Shown: positions 8,140-16,652, counted from the stretch's first letter. The stretch: DNA of 52,104 bases from DAOUMU01 sp034409055 (GCA_034409055.1 DAOUMU010000348.1:1-52104); one strand, 5' to 3'. Notes: a model not told the origin generated them from the sequence alone. A program made the numbers and translations.

Positions 8140-8913
8140 ATGATGCAGACACAGGTCACCGTGGTTGAAAAAGAAACCATTGCCCTGGCCTGGTGGCGAC
8201 TGAGTCTGGCTGCGCCGGATTTTAGCCCGCGACCACACCCCGGCCAGTTTCTCCTGCTGCGTTGCGCCGACCGCTTTACCTGCTACCTGCGTCGCCCCGT
8301 CTTTCCGGCTTTTGTTGATGATGATCGGGTTGACCTTTTGCTTCGGCCCGATCCCGATCCTGGCCTGGCCTGGTTATCGGCCCGGCGACCGGGGGATAAA
8401 TTGGATGTGATCGGTCCGTTAGGCACCGGCTTTCCCCTGGCCAGTCACGTGCACCATTTATTACTGGTCGGTGACGGTCAGGCCATTGGCCCTTTGCTGG
8501 GACAGATGGAACGAGCCATTACCGCTGGTCTCTCGATCACCCTGGCTTTGGGTGGGAGCCGGTCTTCGGCCCTGTATCCGGTTGCCGCCCTGCCGCCGCT
8601 TGTCGAATTTCAGGCCGCCACCCTGGATGGTTCCCAGGGCTACCGGGGACCGGTCACCGACCTGTTGCCCGAATTGCTCGGCTGGGCCGATGCCGTCTGC
8701 GCGGTCGGTTCGACCACCCTCTATGGTATGCTGAAAAGCCAGGTAGAAAAAGTACGATTCAGGCTAGAGCCTGGCTTTTTGTTTGGTCTGATCACGAGTT
8801 CTATGGCCTGCGGCGTCGGGGCTTGCCTGAGTTGTGCCATAGAGACAGAATCCGATTTGAAGTTAACTTGTCTAGACGGTCCGGTTTTTGACCTGGCGGC
8901 GGTAAGTGGGTGA
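8140..8913 (+). CDS. PyrK-like Fe-S flavoprotein (DHOD electron-transfer subunit family)
   Basis: A 257-residue protein of the ferredoxin-NADP reductase fold related to PyrK, the FAD and [2Fe-2S] subunit that passes electrons between NAD(H) and class 1B dihydroorotate dehydrogenase. The N-terminal beta-barrel contains the flavin motif L-R-R-P. The G-D-G-Q-A-I-G-P segment is the nucleotide-binding loop. Near the C-terminus the four cluster ligands follow the pattern C-x4-C-x2-C-x11-C (M-A-C-G-V-G-A-C-L-S-C, then T-C-L-D-G-P), as in PyrK. The ribosome binding site is weak. It lies 164 bp before a PyrD-like gene, supporting a two-subunit enzyme. Because that partner lacks the orotate residues, the physiological substrate is uncertain and I give no symbol. 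Confidence 0.82.
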   Translation: MMQTQVTVVEKETIALAWWRLSLAAPDFSPRPHPGQFLLLRCADRFTCYLRRPVFPAFVDDDRVDLLLRPDPDPGLAWLSARRPGDKLDVIGPLGTGFPLASHVHHLLLVGDGQAIGPLLGQMERAITAGLSITLALGGSRSSALYPVAALPPLVEFQAATLDGSQGYRGPVTDLLPELLGWADAVCAVGSTTLYGMLKSQVEKVRFRLEPGFLFGLITSSMACGVGACLSCAIETESDLKLTCLDGPVFDLAAVSG

Positions 8914-8968
8914 TGATACTGGGCCAATATTAAGCGTAAAAAAAGGGATTGTCGATCCAGAAGCCCAC

Positions 8969-9019
8969 GTGTTGCGTATAGTGGGTTTGACACGCAATAC
9001 GCAACACGCAATACGCACT
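8969..9019. repeat. Heptad-period inverted repeat (hairpin) a
   Basis: CGTGTTGCGTAT (8969-8980) pairs exactly with ATACGCAACACG (8998-9009). The right side consists of four 7-bp units ACACGCA/ATACGCA. The element lies inside the gap between the PyrK-like and PyrD-like genes and could modulate their cotranscription. Confidence 0.8.
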
Positions 9020-9077
9020 GTGCTTCATAACAATACGTAGACCAGTAAATAGCTGCATAGATTGTATTCAGAAACGC

Positions 9078-9890
9078 ATGATCGAACTGGCTCCTGACCA
9101 CAAAATTGGCCTGCCACTGACCAGCCCGGTGATGATTGCCGCTGGCTGTGGTGGTTACGGAACGGCTTACCAACGCCTGGTAGACCTGGCCGCCTTTGGC
9201 GCTATTGTGACCAACCCCATCACCCTGCGTCCCCGGCGTGGCTCGCCCCAGCCCCGCCTGGTCGAAACGACGGCCGGTTTCATCCTCCATACCGGCCAAC
9301 AAAATCCGGGAGTCAGAAAAGTGATCCGGCAATATGGTCAAAGTTGGCGTCGGTTAGGGGTGCCAATCATTGCCCACCTGCCGGCCGACGAGCCGGATGA
9401 TTTGCGCCGGACGGCCCGGGCCCTGGCCAGCACCGAGACCATCGCCGCCATCGAGTTGGGGGTACCCCACGCTGCGACCCCGGGCGATATCGAGTGTTGG
9501 ATCAGAGCGATTCGCGCTGATTGTTTGTTGCCGTTGTTGGTCAAGCTGCCGTTAGACAGAGCGGTCGATATGGCTGAAGCAGCCGCCAAGGCCCAGGCCG
9601 AGGCCCTGGTCATCGGTGCGCCGCCGTTGGGTACGGTTCTGTCGCCGCTCAATGGAGAAACGGTCAGCGGCTATTTATACGGTCCAGCTTTGCACAGCCT
9701 GGCTTTATATGCAGTGCAAACCATCAAAGGCATGGTTGAGCTACCCCTCGTCGCTGCGGGTGGCATCCACACCCTGGCTGATGTCCAGGCTTTCGTGCAG
9801 GTTGGGGCCAATGCCGTGCAGCTTGATAGCTTGCTGTTTATCGAGCCCCAGTCAGCTTACGATATTACTCTGGCTTTTCAGTCATCTTGA
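9078..9890 (+). CDS. PyrD-like FMN barrel protein with degenerate orotate site
   Basis: A 270-residue TIM-barrel flavoprotein clearly related to class 1B dihydroorotate dehydrogenase. It has the G-A-I-V-T-N-P-I-T-L-x-P-R start, the G-x-Q-N-P-G-V turn, V-K-L-P, and an FMN-phosphate loop A-A-G-G-I followed by G-A-N-A-V-Q. Three hallmarks of substrate binding and catalysis are changed. The Lys of V-T-K is Asn. The Asn of the N-A-x-G-L-Q-N motif is Leu. The N-x-S-C-P-N segment carrying the catalytic Cys is replaced by E-L-G-V-P-H. FMN binding is probably kept, but dihydroorotate oxidation is doubtful. It may act on another substrate with the PyrK-like partner, or be a non-standard DHOD. The start at 9078 has only a weak ribosome binding site. 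Confidence 0.8.
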   Translation: MIELAPDHKIGLPLTSPVMIAAGCGGYGTAYQRLVDLAAFGAIVTNPITLRPRRGSPQPRLVETTAGFILHTGQQNPGVRKVIRQYGQSWRRLGVPIIAHLPADEPDDLRRTARALASTETIAAIELGVPHAATPGDIECWIRAIRADCLLPLLVKLPLDRAVDMAEAAAKAQAEALVIGAPPLGTVLSPLNGETVSGYLYGPALHSLALYAVQTIKGMVELPLVAAGGIHTLADVQAFVQVGANAVQLDSLLFIEPQSAYDITLAFQSS

Positions 9891-9910
9891 TAGCGAACTA
9901 TGCCCAAATT

Positions 9911-9939
9911 TTGCGCTTTTGTCCCGGCGGTGATATAAT
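9911..9939 (+). promoter_or_regulatory. Sigma70-type promoter of tRNA-Val
   Basis: A perfect -10 hexamer TATAAT (9934-9939) follows a -35-like TTGCGC (9911-9916) with exactly 17 bp between them. It lies 13 bp before the first base of the tRNA. Confidence 0.7.
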
Positions 9940-9952
9940 TTAGCTTGCAGTT

Positions 9953-10026
<74 letters not shown>

Positions 10027-10031
10027 CACAC

Positions 10032-10059
10032 AAGATCGGGATTTTTCCCGGTCTTTTTT
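10032..10059 (+). terminator. Rho-independent terminator of tRNA-Val
   Basis: The stem AAGATCGGG/CCCGGTCTT (one T-G pair) with a 6-nt loop is followed by a run of T (10054-10059). It begins five bases after the tRNA end. Confidence 0.88.
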
Positions 10060-10079
10060 GTTTGTCAGTGAGTATACGG

Positions 10080-10258
10080 TTAGCCAATCTGTAGGGCGAA
10101 CTTCAGTTGGTAGAATTGAAAAACGCCGCTGCCCGACTTGCCGACGACGGTTATAAATTCACCGGTATCAACTTGTATGTTGACATCCCGGAGCGCGGTA
10201 AACCTTCCTGCCAAGCTTTCGTAAGTTTTTACGACGTGCCGTAACTCGATCAGATGCT
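10080..10258 (-). pseudogene. N-terminal fragment of an ABC transporter ATPase
   Basis: Translating the minus strand gives L-I-E-L-R-H-V-V-K-T-Y, then T-A-L-R-D-V-N-I-Q-V, then G-E-F-I-T-V-V-G-K-S-G-S-G. This is the canonical start of an ABC ATPase of the MacB/LolD type up to and including most of Walker A. Homology stops immediately after Walker A and the frame ends about 15 codons later at 10080. No Q-loop, signature or Walker B follows. The start codon is unclear; the frame is open upstream to beyond 10300. I infer an inactivated remnant left by a deletion or insertion beside the tRNA gene. Nothing else was seen in 10259-10355. Confidence 0.8.
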
Positions 10259-10355
10259 TATTGCCATTGCGGTGGAAACCGTTAGACGCTCTGTTCGTGG
10301 ATCGATTTTGCCTTAACCGGTTGGCGTTGATGGCAATAGCTAATTCTCATCTACC

Positions 10356-11003
10356 TCACTCGACCGATGAAGTCCGGGGTCGTTGTTCCAATTTCATTTT
10401 GACCCGCTTCAGTCGGAACAGGTCTTCTCGCTCCCGCTCCTCCAGAACCATCTGGATGTAATTCCGCTCAGTTTCGAGGCGAGGGATGAGTACGTTATCT
10501 AAAGCGTTGACTCGGCGAGTGGTGCGACTAATCTCTTCTGCCAGACGTCGCAAGCGCATTTCGCTGTCGGCTACTTCGATGGTGCAGTCGAGCAGGGTTT
10601 CGAAAGCTTCGGCCACCGCATCTATCCGACTGGAGACAGTTGGCAGACTGTACCCCCGGTTGAGTAGGTTCCGAGCCACGCTCTTTCGCTCGATAACCGG
10701 CACGGGCACGCCCATGACGTTGGTGCCAGTCACCTCCAAGGTTACCTGGCCTCTGGCGGCAAATGCCGCTGAGCGTACCGCCTCCGGTCCATCGAGAGCC
10801 TCAGCGATAGCCAGGGCCATTGTGGCCTCGCCTATACGCTGTTCTAATTCATCGCCGCTGCGGATGACCTGCTCGGCCGTGCGCATCAACTCCCGCAGCA
10901 GGGCATTACGTTTCTCTTTGAGTAGATCTCGTCCCTGGCAGGCCAACGCAATCTGACTCCTTTTAACCAATAACTCGGCACGTGTAGCTCTAACCTGTTC
11001 CAT
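10356..11003 (-). CDS. atpD: V-type ATPase subunit D (central shaft)
   Basis: A 215-residue subunit forming the coiled-coil rotor shaft inside the A3B3 ring, analogous to F-type gamma. The N-terminal stretch with R-A-T-R-A-E-L-L-V-K-R and L-L-K-E-K-R-N-A-L, and the C-terminal heptads (T-R-R-V-N-A-L-D-N-V-L-I-P-R), match the ATP-synt_D family. The motif N-A-L-D/V-L-I-P near the C-terminus is especially typical. It is the last gene of the ATPase operon, 41 bp after subunit B. The following 10259-10355 stretch shows no strong terminator. Confidence 0.93.
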   Translation of the reverse strand: MEQVRATRAELLVKRSQIALACQGRDLLKEKRNALLRELMRTAEQVIRSGDELEQRIGEATMALAIAEALDGPEAVRSAAFAARGQVTLEVTGTNVMGVPVPVIERKSVARNLLNRGYSLPTVSSRIDAVAEAFETLLDCTIEVADSEMRLRRLAEEISRTTRRVNALDNVLIPRLETERNYIQMVLEEREREDLFRLKRVKMKLEQRPRTSSVE

Positions 11004-11044
11004 AATTGTCCAATGGCATCTCTATTTCTATGCAGTTTTTCGGG

Positions 11045-12451
11045 TTAATCTGACTCGGGATAGTGCTGCTCAATGAATTCTGTTTTGATACGCTTAAGCT
11101 CCCGAGGCGGTAACAACCCTAATAACTGCCACGCCTGGGCAAAGGTTTCTTCCAGAGATCGATTGGTCGGTCCCTGGTTGATAAAGGCTTGCTCAAACCG
11201 TTCAGCAAAGCTCAAGTAACGCCGTTCCTCCTCCGACAGAGCTGCCTCGCCCACGATGGCCACCAGCCGCCGCAGGTCACGCCCCTGGGCATATAGGGCG
11301 TAAAGCTGGTCCGCTACCTGGCGGTGATCGGGGCGGGTCTTGCCCTGGCCGATGCCAGCGTTCATCAGACGTGACAGACTCGGCAATGGGTCAATGGGGG
11401 GATAGACCCCCCTTCGATGCAGATCCCGGGACAGGACAATTTGTCCTTCGGTGATGTAACCGGTCAGGTCAGGGATAGGGTGGGTGATGTCGTCATCGGG
11501 CATCGTCAGGATGAGTAATTGGGTAATGGACCCCTGCTTCTCTTTGATCCGGCCCGCCCGCTCGTAGATGGAAGCCAGGTCGGTGTAGAGATAGCCAGGA
11601 TAGCCGCGCCGGCCCGGCACCTCTTCCCGGGCGGCAGATACCTCACGCAGGGCCTCAGCGTAGTTGGTCATATCGGTGATAATGACCAGAACGTGGTAAT
11701 CGTGCCGAAAAGCCAGATATTCGGCGGTGGTCAGCCCCAAGCGCGGAGTGATGAGGCGCTCGATGGTGGGATCGTCGGCCAGATTCATAAAGAGTACGGT
11801 TCGTTCCAACGCACCGCTGGCCTCAAAACTATGGCGAAAGACAGCCGCCTCGTGATGGGGAATACCAATAGCCGCAAAGACCACGGCAAACTCCTCGCCG
11901 GTGCCACGGACCTCAGCTTGGGCGGCAATCTGGGCGGCCAACTCGCCGCCGGGCAAGCCAAAACCGGAGAAAATGGGCAGCTTTTGGCCCCGTACCAGCG
12001 TGTTCAGACCATCAATGGCGGAGATACCGGTCTGAATAAACTCCGCCGGATGATCTCGGGCCCAGGGATTGATCGGTTGGCTGTTAATGTCAAGCCGCAT
12101 TTCAGGGACAAGGGGAGGGCCCCCGTCAATTGGTTCACCGGAACCGTTGAACATACGGCCCAACATTTCCAGCGATACGCCAAGCCGAGCCACGTCACCC
12201 GCAAAACGGGCCTTGGTCTGGGCCAGATCCAGGCCACGGGTACCCACAAAAACTTGCACTACGGCCCGGTTGCCATCCACTTCCAGCACCTGGCCACGTC
12301 GGATCAGGCCGTCGGAACCGTGCAACTTCACAACTTCGTTATACCCCACATTCTGCACATTTTCCACAAAGAGTAATGGGCCAGAAAGATAGGACAGGGT
12401 GCGATACTCAAGTACATAAAGAGGTAAAATGCCAGAATTTGTCTTCATCAT
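11045..12451 (-). CDS. atpB: V-type ATPase subunit B (non-catalytic)
   Basis: A 468-residue regulatory subunit of the A3B3 hexamer. Typical motifs are Y-L-S-G-P-L-L-F-V-E-N, R-G-Q-V-L-E-V, E-F-I-Q-T-G-I-S-A-I-D, P-I-F-S-G-F-G-L-P, H-D-Y-H-V-L-V-I-I-T-D-M-T-N-Y and P-S-L-S-R-L-M-N. The P-loop lysine is absent (L-P-G-G-E-L-A-A), as expected for the non-catalytic subunit. The frame is open to 12520, but that would overlap the end of subunit A. The ATG pair at 12451/12448 places the start 13-16 bp after the A stop, and the conserved N-terminus begins here. The ribosome binding site is weak, which suggests coupling to A. Confidence 0.94.
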   Translation of the reverse strand: MMKTNSGILPLYVLEYRTLSYLSGPLLFVENVQNVGYNEVVKLHGSDGLIRRGQVLEVDGNRAVVQVFVGTRGLDLAQTKARFAGDVARLGVSLEMLGRMFNGSGEPIDGGPPLVPEMRLDINSQPINPWARDHPAEFIQTGISAIDGLNTLVRGQKLPIFSGFGLPGGELAAQIAAQAEVRGTGEEFAVVFAAIGIPHHEAAVFRHSFEASGALERTVLFMNLADDPTIERLITPRLGLTTAEYLAFRHDYHVLVIITDMTNYAEALREVSAAREEVPGRRGYPGYLYTDLASIYERAGRIKEKQGSITQLLILTMPDDDITHPIPDLTGYITEGQIVLSRDLHRRGVYPPIDPLPSLSRLMNAGIGQGKTRPDHRQVADQLYALYAQGRDLRRLVAIVGEAALSEEERRYLSFAERFEQAFINQGPTNRSLEETFAQAWQLLGLLPPRELKRIKTEFIEQHYPESD

Positions 12452-12464
12452 TCTACCCTGTGCG

Positions 12465-14297
12465 TTACATCTTGGAGAAAGTCGTTTCAATTTGCGCCAG
12501 TAATTCCCGACCACGCTCAAGAACTGTGGCGGGCGGCCACTCCCGCATCCGGGCTATCTGATCAAGAATTTCAGGGACCAAGGCCCGTTCCAGAGGAACG
12601 GCTTGTCCCAGGGCTTTGGTCACGCCGTCATAAAAGGTGAGGATTATCTTTAGCATCCAATAGGTCTTCTCAGGCGGACAAAAGGCATCGTCACTGAAGG
12701 CCGATTGCTGCAGAAAGTCCTCGCGCAGTATCCGCCCCACGGCCAGCTCGCCTTTCTCGCTTTCTGCCAGGGCGTCGGCTCCAACAAGTTGCACAATCTC
12801 CCGCAGTTCCCCCTCACGCTGAAGTAGGGTCCGGACCCGTTGAGTCTGGTCGGCCCACTCTTTAGCTACGTGTTGATTAAACCAGGCCTCCAATTTGTAG
12901 AGAGAATAGCTGGTGGTCCAATTGATGGCCGGAAAGTGACGCCGACGGGCCAGATCAGTGTCCAGTCCCCAGAAGGTACCTGTTACCCGCAGTGAGTTTT
13001 GGGTCATTGGTTCAGAAAAATCACCACCGGGAGGCGATACGGCCCCAATCAGGGTGACGGAACCGACATCGTGATTGCCTCCGGCGCAGGTTACCCGTCC
13101 CCCTCGCTCGTAAAAATCGGCCAGCCGGCTGAGGAGATAGGCCGGATATCCTTCCTCACCGGGCATTTCTTCCAGGCGTCCGGAGACTTCTCGCAACGCC
13201 TCCCCCCAGCGTGAGGTCGAGTCGGCCATCAGGGCCACGTCATAGCCCATATCCCGAAAGTATTCGGCAATGGTTACCCCGGTGTAAATACTGGCCTCGC
13301 GGGCGGCGACCGGCATGTTTGAGGTGTTGGCAATCAAGATGGTCCGATCCATCAGCGGGCCGCCAGTGTAGGGATCTTTCAGTTTGGGAAATTCTTCCAA
13401 GACGTCGGTCATCTCATTGCCCCGCTCCCCACAACCCACGTAAACGATGATGTCGGCATCGGCCCATTTAGCAAAGGTCTGTTCAAGGACAGTCTTGCCC
13501 GTACCGAAACCGCCGGGGATGATGGCTGTCCCGCCCTTGGGTATTGAGAACAAGGCATCGATAATGCGTTGACCGGTAATGAGGGGTTCACTGGGATCCA
13601 GTTTCTCCACGTAGGGACGGGGCTGTCGGGTGGGCCAGTGCTGCATCAGCGACAACTCCACCGGTTCGCCCAGCGCGTGATCGATTTGCCTGTCTACTGA
13701 GCCTATTGCAACTGTGCGCCTTTGGCCTGCGCTTAGCGTAGACCGGTGGGGCGCTGGGGGACAAACTACGGCCACGGTTTGGTCGACGTTGAACTGACCG
13801 GTCCGAATTTCTTCGACCACTCCCTTGACAGCGGGAGGTACCAACACGCGATGCTCCAGATGGGGGGTCTCCTGAACGACTCCCAGGATAGTTCCCCCCG
13901 ATACATCGTCGCCAACCTGGACCTGTGGTTCAAACTCCCACACTTTCTGGCGATCCAGAGCCAGGGCGGTGCTCCCGCGGGTGATGAAGTTCCCCTGTTG
14001 TTCACGCAGGACGGGCAGAGGACGCTGGACCCCATCAAAGATAGCGCCCAACAGTCCCGGCCCAAGTTCAACCATAAAGGGCCTGCCGCTACTGGCGACC
14101 GGCTCTCCCACGCGCAAACCGCCGGTATCCTCATAAATCTGAATAGTCGCCAGGTCACCGACCAGGCGGATGACCTCGCCGACCAGCCGGACCTGACCGA
14201 CGTAGACCACATCATAGATGTGAACGCCGACCAGACCCTTTGCCACAACAACCGGGCCGGCGATACGAACAATGGTTCCAGTGCTTGGTTGGTTCAT
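12465..14297 (-). CDS. atpA: V-type ATPase subunit A (catalytic)
   Basis: A 610-residue catalytic subunit that hydrolyses or makes ATP at its interface with B. Walker A is P-G-G-F-G-T-G-K-T (more often G-P-F-G-S-G-K-T). The catalytic-Glu segment is G-C-G-E-R-G-N-E, and the metal-binding strand is V-A-L-M-A-D-S-T-S-R-W. The non-homologous insertion specific to V/A-type A subunits is present between residues about 120 and 190. The N-terminus G-T-I-V-R-I-A-G-P-V-V is standard. It lies between subunits F and B, as in Thermus and clostridial V-ATPase operons. Confidence 0.96.
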   Translation of the reverse strand: MNQPSTGTIVRIAGPVVVAKGLVGVHIYDVVYVGQVRLVGEVIRLVGDLATIQIYEDTGGLRVGEPVASSGRPFMVELGPGLLGAIFDGVQRPLPVLREQQGNFITRGSTALALDRQKVWEFEPQVQVGDDVSGGTILGVVQETPHLEHRVLVPPAVKGVVEEIRTGQFNVDQTVAVVCPPAPHRSTLSAGQRRTVAIGSVDRQIDHALGEPVELSLMQHWPTRQPRPYVEKLDPSEPLITGQRIIDALFSIPKGGTAIIPGGFGTGKTVLEQTFAKWADADIIVYVGCGERGNEMTDVLEEFPKLKDPYTGGPLMDRTILIANTSNMPVAAREASIYTGVTIAEYFRDMGYDVALMADSTSRWGEALREVSGRLEEMPGEEGYPAYLLSRLADFYERGGRVTCAGGNHDVGSVTLIGAVSPPGGDFSEPMTQNSLRVTGTFWGLDTDLARRRHFPAINWTTSYSLYKLEAWFNQHVAKEWADQTQRVRTLLQREGELREIVQLVGADALAESEKGELAVGRILREDFLQQSAFSDDAFCPPEKTYWMLKIILTFYDGVTKALGQAVPLERALVPEILDQIARMREWPPATVLERGRELLAQIETTFSKM

Positions 14298-14320
14298 AAA
14301 CGATTATGCTCCCCGCAGGA

Positions 14321-14677
14321 CTAGGCGTCTTCGGCTTCTGACTGCGCAGGACCAAAGGTGATCCGAAAGCCGATGGCGCGCCGGATGAGTTCGCTAATGT
14401 AGCGTTGACGTCTCTCGCTGGCGGTAATAGTAGGTACACCACCGGGGATGGCTATGACCACAGGCCGGTAACTGCGTCTCACCTGGCGCTGCAAGCGGGT
14501 GCCCATCGCTTCTAACAAACCCTGACGCACCACAATAAGACTGGCCTCATCTCCAGTTAAAAGCTCTTTAAGGATTGATTCTGCCTGGTTAACATTTTCC
14601 ACGGCAAAGGTCTCGACACCCGCCAGTTGAAATCCGGGGGCCGAATCAGGCGTGGTAATAACCATCAAACGTCCCAT
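14321..14677 (-). CDS. atpF: V-type ATPase subunit F
   Basis: A 118-residue CheY-like small subunit that binds the D shaft and regulates rotation. The Rossmann-like start (L-M-V-I-T-T-P-D-S-A-P-G-F-Q-L-A-G-V) and the L-I-V-V-R-Q-G-L-L strand match the ATP-synt_F family. The C-terminal helix R-Y-I-S-E-L-I-R-R-A-I-G-F is also typical. Start ATG at 14677. It lies 14 bp after subunit C and 23 bp before subunit A. Confidence 0.92.
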   Translation of the reverse strand: MGRLMVITTPDSAPGFQLAGVETFAVENVNQAESILKELLTGDEASLIVVRQGLLEAMGTRLQRQVRRSYRPVVIAIPGGVPTITASERRQRYISELIRRAIGFRITFGPAQSEAEDA

Positions 14678-14691
14678 AGGTCCAAATATCT

Positions 14692-15780
14692 CTACACCAT
14701 AATCAAATCACGACGCACCTGCTCTCGTGGCATACTCAACTCCACGGCCTGGGCCACAAGGCGCAGATTGGCCACCTCCAGCTCTTTGCAACCAATATAG
14801 CCAATCGGAATGGCGATGCTCAAGGGATTGCGGCTGAACATAGCCGCCGTTTGCTCAGCCTGCCAGCGTTCTAACTCTCGTTCTATTACGGTCAGGCCAC
14901 CCTCGCCAGCCTGATATCGCTGCCAACCGGCCTGCAAGGCCTGGCCGTAGCGGGTTTTGCTCAAGCCAAACATTACCCCTTCGACTCCATTGCCCTCGGC
15001 GACTAAATTAGCCAGTTGTTGAACTGGCAGATGCCCTCGAGATTCAATCAATAGAGGGCGAACATCGCTGGCATTGTAACGTTGACCGACCAAGGTGGTA
15101 ACGCCGGGCATCCGGGCCAGCCGTAAAGCAGTGGAGATGTTAACGAGATCGACCTCGGTCCGAAGGTGTTCGAGGAGAATGGCCTGATTGCCATTACCCG
15201 ACTTCAGGGCTTGCCACAGAGCCGCATAATGGAATTGATTTAGGACCAGTTCGAGTTGATCAAGGTCGGACATTGCGTCAGCGTGGGTTCGAACTTGACG
15301 TAATACCCCGGCATAGGGCAGTCGCCAGGCAGCCATCAGGTCTATAGCGGCTCTTAGACCGGGCTGGCGGGCTAACTCCCGCAGCGACACCTCATCAAGC
15401 TGGCCTACTGGCACGACCGTCGACAACACCAATTCAGGTGGGATCTCTTGACTCTGCCCGCGTAGGATAGTCAGTAGATTGTGCCGGTCCCAGCGGCGCA
15501 GGAGCAGATCAACCAGGGTCAGGGGCTTAGCCTCAAAAAAGTAGCGGATTTGGCGCAAAGTGCGGGTCAGGTTGGTCCGTACCGCCTCAAATACGCATCG
15601 TACTCCCTCCACTCGTACCAGGGTTGCCTCTATATCCTCTCGATAGGAGGTTTCGGCCAGAGCGTTGATGAGTTCATGTATGTTTGCTTTGTCCAGCAAA
15701 GCGCTATAGTCGGTCTCCGTCAGCAGCCGGCTGCGCATAGCCCGTAGCCGGGCATTGCCGTAACCATACCCTTGCGGCAC
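14692..15780 (-). CDS. atpC: V-type ATPase subunit C (AC39/d type)
   Basis: A 362-residue socket subunit that connects the c-ring to the central shaft. The opening Y-G-Y-G-N-A-R-L-R-A-M-R-S-R-L-L and the all-helical, three-fold repeated structure with Y-F-E-A-K and R-W-D-R-H-N-L are features of the vATP-synt_AC39 family. GTG start at 15780, 3 bp after the subunit E stop, with GGGAG upstream. It sits between E and F in the standard order. Confidence 0.92.
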   Translation of the reverse strand: MPQGYGYGNARLRAMRSRLLTETDYSALLDKANIHELINALAETSYREDIEATLVRVEGVRCVFEAVRTNLTRTLRQIRYFFEAKPLTLVDLLLRRWDRHNLLTILRGQSQEIPPELVLSTVVPVGQLDEVSLRELARQPGLRAAIDLMAAWRLPYAGVLRQVRTHADAMSDLDQLELVLNQFHYAALWQALKSGNGNQAILLEHLRTEVDLVNISTALRLARMPGVTTLVGQRYNASDVRPLLIESRGHLPVQQLANLVAEGNGVEGVMFGLSKTRYGQALQAGWQRYQAGEGGLTVIERELERWQAEQTAAMFSRNPLSIAIPIGYIGCKELEVANLRLVAQAVELSMPREQVRRDLIMV

Positions 15781-15783
15781 CGA

Positions 15784-16404
15784 TTAATTCTCCCGTGGCT
15801 GATCCTCGAACATCATTTTGGCTATTTGAAGACGATACAGGCTGGCGGCGCGTGCCAAGCGGGCTATTGGGGTGTTGATCAGACTGATCCGTTCATCTAG
15901 GGTGGTGGTGACCACCCCACCCCCATTACTTGCCATAGCTTCGTCATCCTCCAGTCCACCAGTTACCGTAGCCGATAACCCCAGCTTTTGAACGATACAG
16001 TTCATCAACTCCACGTCGCTGCTCCGCACGCGCAGACATACCTCGTTTACACCAAGGACAGTAACAGCTTCTTGCGTCAAATGCTGCAACAGGTCGGCGT
16101 ATAGTTCAGTTGAGGTTAGCGCCTCCAACTGACGGACAGTTGCTTCTAACACGGCTGTGATAAGCTCCTCACGAGTTCCTAGTACAATCTGGAGCGCCTC
16201 CAGCTTGGCTTGATTCAGAATACGAGCTTGCTCGGCTCGGAACGGGGCCTCTATCGCCGTGATATGTTTTTGTCGCACAACCGTCGCCTCGGCTTGAGCT
16301 TCAGCCCGAATGCGTTCAACTTCGGCCTGAGTCGCCTCATCAATCTCGGTGACCAGACGCTCAGCCTCAGCTTCCAGTGTTTGTAAGATATTCTCTAAAG
16401 GCAT
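15784..16404 (-). CDS. atpE: V-type ATPase subunit E (peripheral stalk)
   Basis: A 206-residue stator subunit. The N-terminal half is a long helix rich in Glu, Ala and Arg (E-A-E-R-L-V-T-E-I-D-E-A-T-Q-A-E-V), which pairs with the G/H subunit in the peripheral stalk. The C-terminal half is the compact domain that caps subunit B, with the G-G-V-V-T-T-T-L-D-E-R-I motif typical of vATP-synt_E (usually D-N-T-F-E-x-R). It lies between K and C. Confidence 0.92.
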   Translation of the reverse strand: MPLENILQTLEAEAERLVTEIDEATQAEVERIRAEAQAEATVVRQKHITAIEAPFRAEQARILNQAKLEALQIVLGTREELITAVLEATVRQLEALTSTELYADLLQHLTQEAVTVLGVNEVCLRVRSSDVELMNCIVQKLGLSATVTGGLEDDEAMASNGGGVVTTTLDERISLINTPIARLARAASLYRLQIAKMMFEDQPREN

Positions 16405-16433
16405 AGTTCACGCGCGTCGCTTACCAACGAAGG

Positions 16434-16652
16434 TTACGTCAACAATAGGATGATCATAGCCGCCACTGCAAAGCCCAGGATCAGCACCGTCTCTGGGATA
16501 GCAATCAGTAGAATCACGGTACCAGTCAGTTCAGGCTTCTCAGCAATAGTGCCGGCGCCGGCCGAGCCAATGTGGGCCTGGGCATAGCCGGTGCCCAGCC
16601 CAGCCAAACCTACGGCAAGGCCAGCGCCAATAGCCAAAAGTCCAATTTCCAT
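16434..16652 (-). CDS. atpK: V-type ATPase rotor ring subunit K (c)
   Basis: A 72-residue proteolipid with two membrane helices (residues 3-32 and 44-71) joined by the polar loop A-E-K-P-E-L-T. The ion-carrying Glu is E54 in I-P-E-T in helix 2. Helix 1 has Gln25. The P-E to Glu spacing of 14 residues matches A/V-type rather than F-type c subunits. It is a single hairpin of 8-kDa type, not the fused 16-kDa form of Enterococcus. Q25 with E54-T55 is compatible with Na+ coupling, but also occurs in proton enzymes, so the ion is undecided. It is preceded by an 81-bp gap after subunit I. Confidence 0.94.
   Translation of the reverse strand: MEIGLLAIGAGLAVGLAGLGTGYAQAHIGSAGAGTIAEKPELTGTVILLIAIPETVLILGFAVAAMIILLLT

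Noticed and set aside
11519..12376. Long plus-strand open frame (285 codons) opposite V-ATPase subunit B
   Set aside because: It is antisense to a highly conserved gene and its translation shows no recognisable motif; GC-rich codon structure explains it.
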